From contig NZ_PUIA01000069.1 in the NCBI RefSeq assembly GCF_002967715.1, positions 62,001 through 126,000 on the forward strand: a DNA stretch of 64,000 nt, written 5' to 3'. The number at the start of each line of letters is the position of its first letter. Within the stretch, counting starts at the first letter, position 1. The position numbers and the translations under genes are program-made. The notes below the pieces were generated by a model. The model worked only from the letters and a program-made list of their open reading frames with translations, was not told where the DNA came from and did no database searches. This document shows positions 16,547 through 24,960 of this stretch, in pieces. Source of the DNA: Blastopirellula marina (lineage in GTDB: Bacteria > Planctomycetota > Planctomycetia > Pirellulales > Pirellulaceae).

Positions 16547-17851
16547 TTACTTCTTCGGAGCTTCCTGGCGATCGGCCTGCGGCACGTACGCTGGCAGCTT
16601 TTGCTCGGCGTACAGGTTCTGCAGGCGAGTCATCCGCTGACGACCATCGATCATCGGCAGACTGACCATTCCTTCGCCCAACAGCGGCTTGGCGTACTTG
16701 ACGAATTCGTCGGTTACGTCGTAACCGTTGGCGGCGATCCATTCTTTGGGGAAGGTACGTTCGCTGTTGGCAACTTCTGACAGAGGTGCCTTGTCGTAGC
16801 GAACGCTGTAGACGTCTCCTTCGTTTCGCAAGATCGTCGACATGTAGCCCGACTGACCGGTCGAGGCCAGCACAGCTGCCATTTCACCGGCGTGGTAAGC
16901 TTCGTCCAGGTCGACCGACGAGGCATAAGCCATCGCGTGGCGTTGGTCGGTACCACTGACGTTACAACGAGCCGCACCCTTGACGGCGAGGCCTTGATCG
17001 TTGAGGTAGTTCGTGACGATCTGAGCCACGGTGATGCTGCTGGCACTGAAGCTGGTGTGACCGAACGAGTCTTTACGGGCACCGATGTCGCCCACGTCGA
17101 ACCCTTCGCTGAGGACCACGATGCAGCGGCCATCTTCACGGAGCTGTTTGTTGACGTTCTCGTGCAGTTCTTCCAGCGAGCATGGCGACTCGGCCATGTA
17201 GATCTGCAGCGGCATTTCGCGTTTGGGGTCGGCCAAACGAGCGGCAGCGGGGATGTAACCGATCTTGCGCCCCATGGCCTGCATGACCAGCACCGGGTCG
17301 GCTGGCGAGCTACCACGGTTTTCTTCGTTGGCGTACTGAATCATGTGCATCCAGTACTTGGCCGTCGAAGCGTAACCAGGCGTGTGGTCGATCAGCTTGA
17401 ACTCGCTGTCGCCGACGTCGTTATCGATCGTCTTCGGTCCGCCGATGCCGATCAGATCGAGGCCGCGATCCTGGGCCATCTTGGCGATCTTGTTGGCGGT
17501 GTCCATCGAGTCGTTGCCGCCGATGTAGACGAAGTAACCGATGTTGTGGGCCTTGAACACTTCGATGCAGCGATCGAAATCTTCGTTCTGCCAATCCTTC
17601 AGCTTGTAACGGCAGGTACCAATTGAACCAGCAGCAGGTGTGTAACGCAGCAGCGAGATCTCTTCGGCCGGCTGATCGGTCAGGTTGATCAGTTCTTCTT
17701 TGAGAACCCCTTCGATCCCATGATGGGCACCATAGACCGTCCCAATGTTGTCCGTCTGCAATGCCGCTTCGACCAAACCGCGAAGGGTGTTATTGATTAC
17801 GGGACTGGGACCACCACTTTGGGCAACAATTAAGTTCTTCTTGGTGCTCAT
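16547..17851 (-). CDS. pfp: Phosphofructokinase, PPi-dependent type
   Basis: A 434-residue enzyme of the PfkA superfamily that interconverts fructose 6-phosphate and fructose 1,6-bisphosphate. The glycine-rich loop AQSGGPSPVIN, the phosphate-binding GGNDSMDTA and GGPKTIDND are visible. An Asp in GGNDS and a Lys in PKTIDND mark the PPi-using class; ATP-dependent enzymes have Gly at both places. MGRKIGYIPAAAAL-like and SEGFDVGD sequences complete the active site. It is reversible in vivo, so it may serve both glycolysis and gluconeogenesis. It heads the carbon cluster. Confidence 0.93.
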   Translation of the reverse strand: MSTKKNLIVAQSGGPSPVINNTLRGLVEAALQTDNIGTVYGAHHGIEGVLKEELINLTDQPAEEISLLRYTPAAGSIGTCRYKLKDWQNEDFDRCIEVFKAHNIGYFVYIGGNDSMDTANKIAKMAQDRGLDLIGIGGPKTIDNDVGDSEFKLIDHTPGYASTAKYWMHMIQYANEENRGSSPADPVLVMQAMGRKIGYIPAAARLADPKREMPLQIYMAESPCSLEELHENVNKQLREDGRCIVVLSEGFDVGDIGARKDSFGHTSFSASSITVAQIVTNYLNDQGLAVKGAARCNVSGTDQRHAMAYASSVDLDEAYHAGEMAAVLASTGQSGYMSTILRNEGDVYSVRYDKAPLSEVANSERTFPKEWIAANGYDVTDEFVKYAKPLLGEGMVSLPMIDGRQRMTRLQNLYAEQKLPAYVPQADRQEAPKK

Positions 17852-17997
17852 GCTTTTCCACCGAATCGAGATGGGGAACCGTCTGCGCCTTCCTACTTCC
17901 AGATCAGGTCGGCAAGATAGGGTAAACCGCGAATTTTACTAGACATAGCTGCAACCGGCAATGAGGTGCCACCACGGCGACTGACACCGTTTCACCT

Positions 17998-19089
17998 TCA
18001 CTCATCTGGCATTTCAGGCCCCGAGCTGCGTGCGAAGGCAAGCGAAGCCAATAGTATAAGAACCGTTAATGGAACCCCGCCGAACAAGGCGACCACTCCT
18101 ACGGTTGATGCTAACGGTGATTCGATCGCCACCAACACCAGATAAACGGTGTAAAGCACGTACCACGCGAGAAACAGCCCGCCTTCCCAGCGGTCGATGC
18201 GATAACCGGTAAAGAAAATCGGCAGGCATATCGCGCTGGCCGCAATCATCACTGGTATCTCTTGCCAAACGGCAGATGAGGCCACCGGAACACCATCCGG
18301 GACGATCACAGCCGTCATTCCCAGCACGCACATCAGGTTGAACAGGTTGCTTCCCACCACATTGCCTACGGCGATGTCGCGTTCTCCTTTAAGGGAAGCG
18401 GCAATCGAAGCCACCACTTCCGGCAGCGAGGTTCCCACGGCAACGATTGTCAGGCCAATCAGCAGTTCGCTCATGCCCATCTGCCGGGCGATCATCACAG
18501 CCCCATCGACCAACCAGCGTGAACCGACCGCCAACGCGATCAGCCCCAACACGATCCACAATAGCTGCAGCGCAAGTCCCCACTTCGTTCGCGGAGGCTT
18601 GTCGAACTCTTCGGCGAACTCCTCGACAACGGCCGCTGATTCGCGCCGGCTTTCGATTACCGACCAAATGACATACACGACCAGGCCGGCGACCAAGACC
18701 AGGCCCTCGATTCGCCCCAGAGTTCCGTTAAAGGCCAGCCCCCACGTCACCAGGGAAACGATCACCATCAAGGGAAGCTCGCGGCGGATCAGCTGGCTAT
18801 GGACTACCAGCGGAGCAACCAGCGCCGAGATGCCCAGGATGAAGAGGATGTTGAAGATGTTGCTGCCGACCACATTACCGACAGAAATATCGGCCTGACC
18901 TGTAAGGCCTGCTTTGAGCGAGACCGCCAACTCGGGGGCACTGGTGCCGAAGGCCACCACGGTCAAGCCAATAATGAGTGGAGAAACTCCTAAAAAGGCC
19001 GCTAAAGCCGAAGCCCCACGGACCAAGAGTTCCCCACCTAAAACCAACGCCACCAGACCAACAAGGATCAACCCGACGGCCAATAACAT
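17998..19089 (-). CDS. Calcium/sodium antiporter (CaCA family, YrbG-like)
   Basis: A 363-residue inner-membrane exchanger. It shows two inverted alpha-repeats of the family: VVAFGTSAPELAVS...DISVGNVVGSNIFNI in the N-half and IVAVGTSLPEVVAS...DIAVGNVVGSNLFNL in the C-half, each with the ion-binding Glu. About ten hydrophobic segments are separated by a charged central loop (ESRRESAAVVEEFAEEFDKPPRTK). It probably exports Ca2+ in exchange for Na+. It is monocistronic as far as can be seen. Confidence 0.92.
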   Translation of the reverse strand: MLLAVGLILVGLVALVLGGELLVRGASALAAFLGVSPLIIGLTVVAFGTSAPELAVSLKAGLTGQADISVGNVVGSNIFNILFILGISALVAPLVVHSQLIRRELPLMVIVSLVTWGLAFNGTLGRIEGLVLVAGLVVYVIWSVIESRRESAAVVEEFAEEFDKPPRTKWGLALQLLWIVLGLIALAVGSRWLVDGAVMIARQMGMSELLIGLTIVAVGTSLPEVVASIAASLKGERDIAVGNVVGSNLFNLMCVLGMTAVIVPDGVPVASSAVWQEIPVMIAASAICLPIFFTGYRIDRWEGGLFLAWYVLYTVYLVLVAIESPLASTVGVVALFGGVPLTVLILLASLAFARSSGPEMPDE

Positions 19090-19201
19090 ACGGCTCTTTC
19101 AGCAAAAGAAGTTGTGAGCCGTCATTATGAGAAGCGAACCCGGCCGTCGAACAGGGGACATTCGACGGCTTGGGGGAATTCGCACGCGGGCCAGGCGAGT
19201 G

Positions 19202-19708
19202 TTAGTCGACCGGAGCGTCGTTCTGTTCCATCAAAGCACTGAAGTACATGACGAACTTGCCGCTGCGACGATCGCGTTTATCGATCATCTGCATCGCGGC
19301 ATTGAGCAGATCGCGGCGACTAACCTGGCCAATCAGTTTGGTCCCTTCCAATACCGGCAACCGCCGATAAGGAGTGGACAAGAAGATTTGAGCACAGCTG
19401 AGCCAATCGGTATCGGCAGTGATCAACCGAGCGATATCCGTGTTCATGAACGCCCCGACCCGGTTCGAGGGGAGCTGGGAATAGGCAGCGTCGAGCAGGA
19501 AACGCATCGAAGTCTTTTCGGAAAAGATCCCCAAAAAGTTTCCTTCGCTGTCGACCACCGGAGCCCCGGAAATTCGGTAGTGTAGCAATTTTCGAATGGC
19601 GGCCAAAGCATCTTCATCCGGGCTCAGGCAAATCAGCTTGGTAGCCATGAAGTCGCGCGCCGTTAGCGTCGGTGCGGTTGGCGCAGTCGTCGAAGTAGGA
19701 ATCGACAT
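19202..19708 (-). CDS. CBS domain pair protein
   Basis: A 168-residue cytoplasmic protein made of two CBS domains: about residues 16-75 (DFMATKLICLSPDEDALAA...GAPVVDSEGNFLGIFSE) and about 85-150 (IARLITADTDWLS...RRLPVLEGTKLIGQVSRRD). CBS pairs bind adenosyl nucleotides and regulate other proteins. No effector domain is fused. Upstream, a widely spaced 10-bp inverted repeat lies in its leader region. Confidence 0.9.
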   Translation of the reverse strand: MSIPTSTTAPTAPTLTARDFMATKLICLSPDEDALAAIRKLLHYRISGAPVVDSEGNFLGIFSEKTSMRFLLDAAYSQLPSNRVGAFMNTDIARLITADTDWLSCAQIFLSTPYRRLPVLEGTKLIGQVSRRDLLNAAMQMIDKRDRRSGKFVMYFSALMEQNDAPVD

Positions 19709-19751
19709 GCAAAGTTCCTCCTGCGAGAAGTGGGGTTAATACCACGCAGCG

Positions 19752-19822
19752 TTGTCAGACGAGACTTTTATTTTAGCGGATAGAAAACTCAATTTTCCAT
19801 CCTTTTTTGTTACGTCTGACAA
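19752..19822. promoter_or_regulatory. Spaced 10-bp inverted repeat upstream of CBS gene
   Basis: TTGTCAGACG (19752-19761) and CGTCTGACAA (19813-19822) are exact reverse complements separated by 51 bp of AT-rich DNA, 44 bp upstream of the CBS gene. The spacing suits a looped two-site operator, or a long stem-loop in the leader mRNA. Confidence 0.4.
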
Positions 19823-19982
19823 AAACAAGTCACTAGAAGCGATGCAACTGCCATGCCTTTCCTGGGAAATGGCCAGCAAAAAATGGTTCAGATTGACGTG
19901 AATTCAACCACGAGATAACTTTAATTTAGGGAGATTCCAGGAGGAGAGTCCCCATCGTGCCCTTAACTCGGAAAGTGTTTCG

Positions 19983-20267
19983 ATGATTCGCCCCGGCGAT
20001 GTGGTCGTCTATACCAAGACAAAACACACAACGAGCCCTGGTCCCAGGGCGCACGACATCGAGCCAGAATCTCGGGGGGAATACTACACCTACGTGGTTG
20101 ACAAATACTGGATTGTCGAAAGTGTTGACCCGGACGGCATTATCTGCCGTACCCGCCGCGGCAAGTGCCACCGCATCTCCCCGGACGACCCACGTCTGCG
20201 GCCAGCTAACTTCTGGGAAAAGCTCTTCCTGAGAAGCCGCTTCCCGACATCCCCACAAAGCTCGTAA
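19983..20267 (+). CDS. Small conserved-type protein, function unknown
   Basis: A 94-residue basic protein without signal peptide or membrane segment. The opening IRPGDVVVYTKTKHTTSPGPRA and the middle YYTYVVDKYWIVESVDPDGIICRTRRGK read like a small beta-barrel (SH3- or KOW-like), and the C-terminus is basic. I do not recognise a named family. ATG 19983 has GGAAAG about 9 nt upstream, and a strong hairpin terminator follows directly, which supports a real gene. Confidence 0.75.
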   Translation: MIRPGDVVVYTKTKHTTSPGPRAHDIEPESRGEYYTYVVDKYWIVESVDPDGIICRTRRGKCHRISPDDPRLRPANFWEKLFLRSRFPTSPQSS

Positions 20268-20305
20268 CAACAAAACGCCGCGAAACATTCGCGGCGTTTG
20301 TTGTT
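20266..20305. terminator. Bidirectional hairpin terminator
   Basis: CGCCGCGAA (20276-20284) pairs perfectly with TTCGCGGCG (20288-20296), flanked by AACAACAAAA and TTTGTTGTT, so both strands end in a T-rich run. It separates the small gene at 19983-20267 from fabI, whose stop faces it at 20335. Confidence 0.85.
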
Positions 20306-20334
20306 CGTTTAGCTGTTAACAGGCAGGGCAAGCA

Positions 20335-21177
20335 CTACTTGCCTTCCAGTTGATCCTGCATGGCCTTGTACTGGGTCGCCATGCGGCCAGGGCTGCCCAT
20401 GATATTGTACCCAGCGTCGACGTGCATGATCTCGCCGGTGATGCCGCCGGCCAGGCTCGAAAGCAGAAAAGCCCCGGCGTTCGAGACTTCTTCCATCGTA
20501 ATATTGCGGTTCAGTGGCGAAACGGCGGCGTACAGATCGAGCATTTCCTTTGCGCCGACGGCACTGCTGGCCAGGGTCTTCAACGGACCGGCACTGATCG
20601 CATTCACGCGGACATTGTATTCGCCCATGTCGAACGACAGGTACTTCACGATGCTATCCAGAGCGGCCTTGCAGACCCCCATCATGTTGTAGCCAGGCAC
20701 CGCTTTTTCGCCACCGAAGTAGGTCATCGCACAGACCGAAGCACCCTCGTTCAGAATCGGACGAGCTGCGTTGGTCAACGCGATCAGGCTGTAGGCGCTG
20801 ATGTCCATGGCCATTTTGAAGCCTTCGCGGCTGCATTCGACGGTTGGCACACGCAGGTCATCCAGCGAAGCGAACGCCACCGAGTGCAGCAGGAAGTCGA
20901 TCTTGCCCAGTTCGCTTTCGGTCGTCTTGATCACTTCGGCAATGTTTTCATCCGACTGAACGTCCAGCGGAACCAGGAACTTGGCCTGCTCGTAGCTGTC
21001 GGTCAGCTGCGAAACGCGGCGACGATTCTTCTTGCGTTCATCGTCTGCGCGATCTGGCAGGTGAGTGAAGCCGCACTCGCCCCCTTCTTCCATAATTTTC
21101 TGGGCGATGCCCCAGGCAATCGAATTTCCGTTTGCAACGCCAACGATCAGGCCTTTTTTACCAGTGAATAGTCCCAT
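20335..21177 (-). CDS. fabI: Enoyl-[acyl-carrier-protein] reductase
   Basis: The last reduction step of type II fatty acid synthesis (trans-2-enoyl-ACP to acyl-ACP, NADH). FabI features: GVANGNSIAWGIA cofactor loop, HSVAFA, and the Y-x6-K active-site pair in GYNMMGVCK, then the GPLKTLAS loop of the substrate-binding lid. 280 residues; an insertion rich in Arg/Lys (DDERKKNRRR) follows the first strands. ATG 21177 with GGTAAGAGA upstream is chosen over a start 24 bp earlier. Confidence 0.94.
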   Translation of the reverse strand: MGLFTGKKGLIVGVANGNSIAWGIAQKIMEEGGECGFTHLPDRADDERKKNRRRVSQLTDSYEQAKFLVPLDVQSDENIAEVIKTTESELGKIDFLLHSVAFASLDDLRVPTVECSREGFKMAMDISAYSLIALTNAARPILNEGASVCAMTYFGGEKAVPGYNMMGVCKAALDSIVKYLSFDMGEYNVRVNAISAGPLKTLASSAVGAKEMLDLYAAVSPLNRNITMEEVSNAGAFLLSSLAGGITGEIMHVDAGYNIMGSPGRMATQYKAMQDQLEGK

Positions 21178-21635
21178 CGTTCTCTTACCCTGGGGAAACA
21201 TGTCTTCGCGGAATTGATGAATGTCGCGTGTCCGATTTTCTCGAAATCGCGCAGCGTTTAGGATAACGACATTCGGCCTGCCGCAAAAGGCGACCCAATC
21301 GGCATAGTGCCCGCCCGGGCCGATGCCTGAGGTGCGTTTTAGCCACAGAGCTCACAGAGCACACCGAGGGAAAGCCAGGAAAAGAAGTAGATTAACCACG
21401 GATTACACGAATATCACGGATGAGGAAAAGCTGAAATGAGGCTGCCGCCCGTGGCATCCCATATTCCATACCACTTATCCGTGTTCATCCGTGCAAACCG
21501 TGGTCAAAAACCTTCCCTCAGTGCTCTCTGTGTCCTCTGTAGCAGATCCCCTCTTCGGTATCATCACCAGGGGACCGGCCGTTTTTGAACCCTTGGATTG
21601 CAAACTTGTTTTTTTGATTTGGAAGGCGCTTGCTC
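21178..21635. other. Intergenic region carrying a nested inverted-repeat element
   Basis: 458 bp between the divergent fabI and SDR genes with no credible open frame. Most of it is the repeat element described at 21338-21543. The rest should hold the two promoters, but I see no clear -35/-10 pair. Confidence 0.6.
21338..21543. repeat. Nested imperfect inverted repeat (extragenic palindromic element)
   Basis: Outer arms 21341-21375 and 21511-21543 are imperfect reverse complements built on CACAGAG...GAGGGAA. Inner arms 21391-21425 and 21471-21507 are built on ACCACGGATT...CACGGAT. Together they could fold into a stem of about 80 bp with a small central loop. A 14-mer from the outer arm (TTTAGCCACAGAGC) recurs exactly at 31111-31124, and an inner-arm relative lies at 29201-29230. 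This is a dispersed repeat family. Confidence 0.7.
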
Positions 21636-22361
21636 ATGTCGCTTGAAGGAAAAGTCGCTCTGGTTGTTGGTGGTGGGTCGGGGATCGGCAAGGCAATTGC
21701 CCTGTCGCTGGCCGCCGATGGAGCAAAAGTCGCCATCGCAGGCCGCCGCTTCGACGTCCTTGAGCAGGTCGCTGCCGAGAGCGATGCCGAGATCCACTGC
21801 CACAGCGTCGATGTAGCCGACCGGGCCAGCGTGAAGGGGCTGTTCGAGTTCGTTACGAAGACTCTGGGGCCTGTCGATATTCTGGTCAACGCCGCCGGCA
21901 TCAATATCAAAACCCGCAGCATGGCCGAAATGACCCCAGAACAATGGGATCAGGTGATGCAGATCAATGCCACTGGCGGATACAATCTGATGTATGAAGC
22001 ACTCCCTCCGATGCGAGAACGGAAGGACGGGCTGATCATCAACATCTCGTCCATCTCCGGCAAACGAGCCTATGCACTGGGGGGCATTGCCTACTGTGCG
22101 TCGAAGTTCGCCATGACGGCTCTGGGCACCGCGATCGGAAACGAAGTCGCCGCCGAAGGGGTTCGCATTACCAACATTTACCCTGGCGAAGTCGAAACCC
22201 CAATCCTTGCCCAGCGTCCCAGCGCACCGACCGCCGAACACCGTGCCCGGATGTTGCAGCCGGAAGACTTCAGCGAAGTGGTTTTGGCAATTTGCCACTT
22301 GCCACCGCGGGCCCACGTGGCCGAACTGATTATCAAACCGACGAAACAGGAATACACCTAG
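21636..22361 (+). CDS. SDR family NAD(P)-dependent oxidoreductase
   Basis: A 241-residue classical short-chain dehydrogenase. GGGSGIGKAIA is the cofactor motif, AGRRFDV suggests NADP preference by its Arg residues, NAAGINIK follows, and the catalytic residues lie in NISSISG and YCASK. The start ATG 21636 has GGAAGG 9 nt upstream. The substrate cannot be told from sequence. The following thioredoxin-like gene runs in the same direction 70 bp away. Confidence 0.9.
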   Translation: MSLEGKVALVVGGGSGIGKAIALSLAADGAKVAIAGRRFDVLEQVAAESDAEIHCHSVDVADRASVKGLFEFVTKTLGPVDILVNAAGINIKTRSMAEMTPEQWDQVMQINATGGYNLMYEALPPMRERKDGLIINISSISGKRAYALGGIAYCASKFAMTALGTAIGNEVAAEGVRITNIYPGEVETPILAQRPSAPTAEHRARMLQPEDFSEVVLAICHLPPRAHVAELIIKPTKQEYT

Positions 22362-22431
22362 TATCGCGGCATTTACGATGCGGGCAGTGACTGCCATCAT
22401 TCCCGTCCACTAACTTTTAATGTGGAGATTA

Positions 22432-22761
22432 ATGATGCCATACGATCCCGACTATCACGAGGACGCTCCAACCAAGGACGACATCAACCGGACGACCGGG
22501 AAGGTCGTCCTCGATTTCGGAGCCAATTGGTGCCCTTACTGCCAGGAACTTTCCCCGTCGCTTCAGTCGCTTCTTTCGGGTGCCGAAAACGTGCGGCACA
22601 TCCGGGTCGCCGACGGCAAAGGGAAAGTCCTCGGCCGATCGTTCCGAGTCAAACTCTGGCCAACGCTCGTTCTTTTGCAGGATGGAGAACTGGTCGCTCA
22701 ACTGGTGCGGCCATCGGCCCATTCCGCCGAGACAGAACTGGCGGCTTTCCTTAAGACGTGA
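22432..22761 (+). CDS. Thioredoxin-like protein with WCPYC centre
   Basis: A 109-residue cytoplasmic thioredoxin fold: VVLDFGANWCPYCQELSP holds the redox-active CPYC, followed by the VRHIRVADGKGKVLGRSFRVKLWPTLVLL region with the cis-proline (WPT) motif. The CPYC centre is the glutaredoxin type, unlike the CGPC of thioredoxins, on a thioredoxin-like scaffold. The ATG at 22432 has GGAG 5 nt upstream. It is probably a small thiol oxidoreductase. Confidence 0.88.
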   Translation: MMPYDPDYHEDAPTKDDINRTTGKVVLDFGANWCPYCQELSPSLQSLLSGAENVRHIRVADGKGKVLGRSFRVKLWPTLVLLQDGELVAQLVRPSAHSAETELAAFLKT

Positions 22762-22845
22762 AAAACGCGTGACCGCCACCTCACGCTGCATTACACTTCG
22801 AGCGATGCTCCACCCATCGCATTGCTCGAAATGTAAGCCGCTATT

Positions 22846-23958
22846 GTGACGAATGACTCGCCTAAATCCGACGACGAGAAACCTGCCCGACACCGATGGC
22901 ATGCCGTGGCGATCGTGGTCGCGGTGATGGCCTTCGCGATGGGGGTCTTTTTGAATGTGCCAGGGGAGCCGATCGTCGGTCCCGGCATTCTCAATAACGG
23001 CAAATATGGGCCACACTTTGAGTGCTACACGCAGTACGTTGCCCACGGCTGGCCGTGGCGGTTCCTGAAACATCTTGGCCCGCCATCGGTGGCAGCCAAT
23101 TGGGGTAAACCGCTGAGCCCCTGGATCATCGGCGTTTCTCCCGAAGTTGACGGGTGGAAACTGAGCGCAAACATCGCGACCGTTATCATGGGCTCGCTGT
23201 TGATCGGTTGGCTCGTCCATCGGCACCTTACGAAGTACAGATACCGATTCGGTCTGGCAAACGTGGCGATGCTTCTTCTGGCAATAGCGTGTGTGCTGGG
23301 CTACGGGACGTATAGCTATCGCCTGCAACAGGACCAGCTTCGTGCCCTCGTCTCTGAGGATGTCGATACGAGCTCTTCTTTCTTTGAGTGGGAGCCGTTT
23401 GGTCCCTACTGGCTCCGCTCCCTTACCGGGAATAAGTTTTGGAGTTGGGGTGATCGCCTGGTCGTCATTGAGCCATGGAAATCGGCCGATATCGATGCCT
23501 TTCCCGGAAAGTCTTCGGTCAAGGTCATTCGGCTTAGTGAGTTCAACCTGGATCATCCCCCAAGGCTTGCCGATTACCCAAACCTCGTGGGTCTCGACGC
23601 ATACGCTGTGTACTTCACATGGGACTCTTGGGAAGACGACAATCGTGGCGTGGTACGCACAGAGTTTCTAAAAGCCGTCGCCGAGTGCCCAACCATCGAA
23701 GGCATTAACTTCTATGAACTCGATTTAACCGATGCCGACCTACAAGAGTTAAGCGGGATGCCCAACTTGATGCACCTCGATATTTCACTAAATGTCGACG
23801 TCACCGATGCAGGCCTCGCTCATTTAGCTTCGATCAAATCGCTGCGAATTCTTTGTCTCTACGAAACGCAAGTCACCAAACAGGGAGTCGACCAACTTCA
23901 GGCCGAACTGCCCCATTGTGAAATCGAGTGGGACGGAATGGAGCAAGAACCGTGGTAG
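22846..23958 (+). CDS. Membrane protein with C-terminal leucine-rich repeat-like region
   Basis: A 370-residue protein. Three hydrophobic segments are at about 19-38, 109-125 and 136-156, with a 70-residue loop between the first two. The C-terminal third has LRR-type spacing: YELDLTDADLQELSGMPNL, LDISLNVDVTDAGLAHLASI and LCLYETQVTKQGVDQLQ. This layout (membrane helices plus DxGLxxL repeats) is common in planctomycetes; the role is unknown. The start is GTG 22846. The stop codon abuts that of the convergent next gene. Confidence 0.8.
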   Translation: MTNDSPKSDDEKPARHRWHAVAIVVAVMAFAMGVFLNVPGEPIVGPGILNNGKYGPHFECYTQYVAHGWPWRFLKHLGPPSVAANWGKPLSPWIIGVSPEVDGWKLSANIATVIMGSLLIGWLVHRHLTKYRYRFGLANVAMLLLAIACVLGYGTYSYRLQQDQLRALVSEDVDTSSSFFEWEPFGPYWLRSLTGNKFWSWGDRLVVIEPWKSADIDAFPGKSSVKVIRLSEFNLDHPPRLADYPNLVGLDAYAVYFTWDSWEDDNRGVVRTEFLKAVAECPTIEGINFYELDLTDADLQELSGMPNLMHLDISLNVDVTDAGLAHLASIKSLRILCLYETQVTKQGVDQLQAELPHCEIEWDGMEQEPW

Positions 23959-24315
23959 CTACCGTGAGGCCCCAGCAATCAGTCCAAACACAATCGAGCC
24001 AATACACGACAAATTCGCCAGCGTCGCAAAGCCCCCCAGCAAGATTCCGATCCAGGCATGCACCGAGCCCTTAACCGCTGGGTTCTGAGCCCGTTTTCGG
24101 AGCCCCATGATCCCCAGCACGAAGGCCGGGATCGACGCGAAGATGCCAATCACGGGGAATAGACCAACGATGGCCAGGTAGTAGGCGGCCAAGGCAGCAG
24201 GGTTCTTATAGGGGATCAGGCCACCCGTGCCGTCTCCAGAGGTGTCTAGCGGTCGGACCTCGGTCGAGCCGTCGAGGTCGGTTGGAGGCGAATTGAAGGG
24301 ATTGGACTCATTCAT
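23959..24315 (-). CDS. NPFxSP-tagged small membrane protein (DUF4190-like)
   Basis: A 118-residue protein. The N-terminus MNESNPFNSPPTD carries the NPFxSP tag seen in many planctomycete membrane proteins. Two hydrophobic segments follow: AALAAYYLAIVGLFPVIGIFASIPAFVLGIMGL and WIGILLGGFATLANLSCIGSIVFGLIAG, split by a basic turn (RKRAQNPAVKG). The pattern fits the DUF4190 family. The function is unknown. The gene is immediately convergent with the LRR gene. Confidence 0.8.
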   Translation of the reverse strand: MNESNPFNSPPTDLDGSTEVRPLDTSGDGTGGLIPYKNPAALAAYYLAIVGLFPVIGIFASIPAFVLGIMGLRKRAQNPAVKGSVHAWIGILLGGFATLANLSCIGSIVFGLIAGASR

Positions 24316-24435
24316 CGCTAGGACCTTGGCAAAGATGAGGTTAGCACCCGAAGCCTGTTTTGCTCCGATGTGCCTAATTGTGCCTGATGCGCATTCTCTT
24401 TGCGAGGTCTTTCGGTAGCGAATTCCCGCTCCAAT

Positions 24436-24735
24436 TTAGGGGAGCATGCGTATCTGGTGCAACATGTGTCCGAGGCACCAAAACTGGTAAGGCACCTCCA
24501 ACATGCCTAGCAATAGGGCGATCAGTGCCGCTGGTTTGCCGGGGATGGTAGGGTCGTCGTGGATGCGATTAAGGCTAATGAACGCGAAGACGATAGCCGC
24601 CATCACCAAGGGAACGCCAAACCCTGGGAACATGCCTAGAAAAGCACAGGATAATGCGAGAAGAGTGTACGATTCCCACTTGCGAATCTCCTTGACTGGG
24701 TCGTTCACGGGGCTTTGGTCGCTGGGCTGGTTCAT
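24436..24735 (-). CDS. Small two-helix membrane protein
   Basis: A 99-residue protein with a polar N-terminus ([21 protein letters not shown]) and hydrophobic stretches about 25-52 ([30 protein letters not shown]) and 68-85 ([18 protein letters not shown]). It resembles its neighbour at 23959-24315 in layout and may be a shortened relative, although the NPFxSP tag is missing. The function is unknown. Confidence 0.7.
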   Translation of the reverse strand: MNQPSDQSPVNDPVKEIRKWESYTLLALSCAFLGMFPGFGVPLVMAAIVFAFISLNRIHDDPTIPGKPAALIALLLGMLEVPYQFWCLGHMLHQIRMLP

Positions 24736-24865
24736 AGGAAGGGCTCCTGGTGGCGGTGGGTGATCTTCGGTAGGTGTCGCTTTTTCGGCCTCAAACGTCT
24801 CTCGGCTTACTATCCTACGCGTAGGCGGTATCTGTATGGGTCAAAAGCTGCGGCATCTGTGCCCG

Positions 24866-24894
24866 TTGACGAACGGCAGACGCTTTCCGACAAT
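24866..24894 (+). promoter_or_regulatory. Predicted glyA promoter
   Basis: TTGACG (24866-24871), 17-bp spacer, GACAAT (24889-24894). A start near 24901 would give a 60-nt leader before the glyA ATG at 24961. It supports starting glyA there and not in the longer upstream frame. Confidence 0.5.
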
Positions 24895-24960
24895 TCAATA
24901 TTCTTTCCGGGGCTCGGGTATGCTCTGGGGGTCTCACTAGGTCTCAACCACAACGCTGGC

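Noticed and set aside
24715-24960. In-frame N-terminal extension of glyA
   Set aside because: It would cross the predicted promoter, lacks homology to serine hydroxymethyltransferase and would add 82 residues to a family of constant length.
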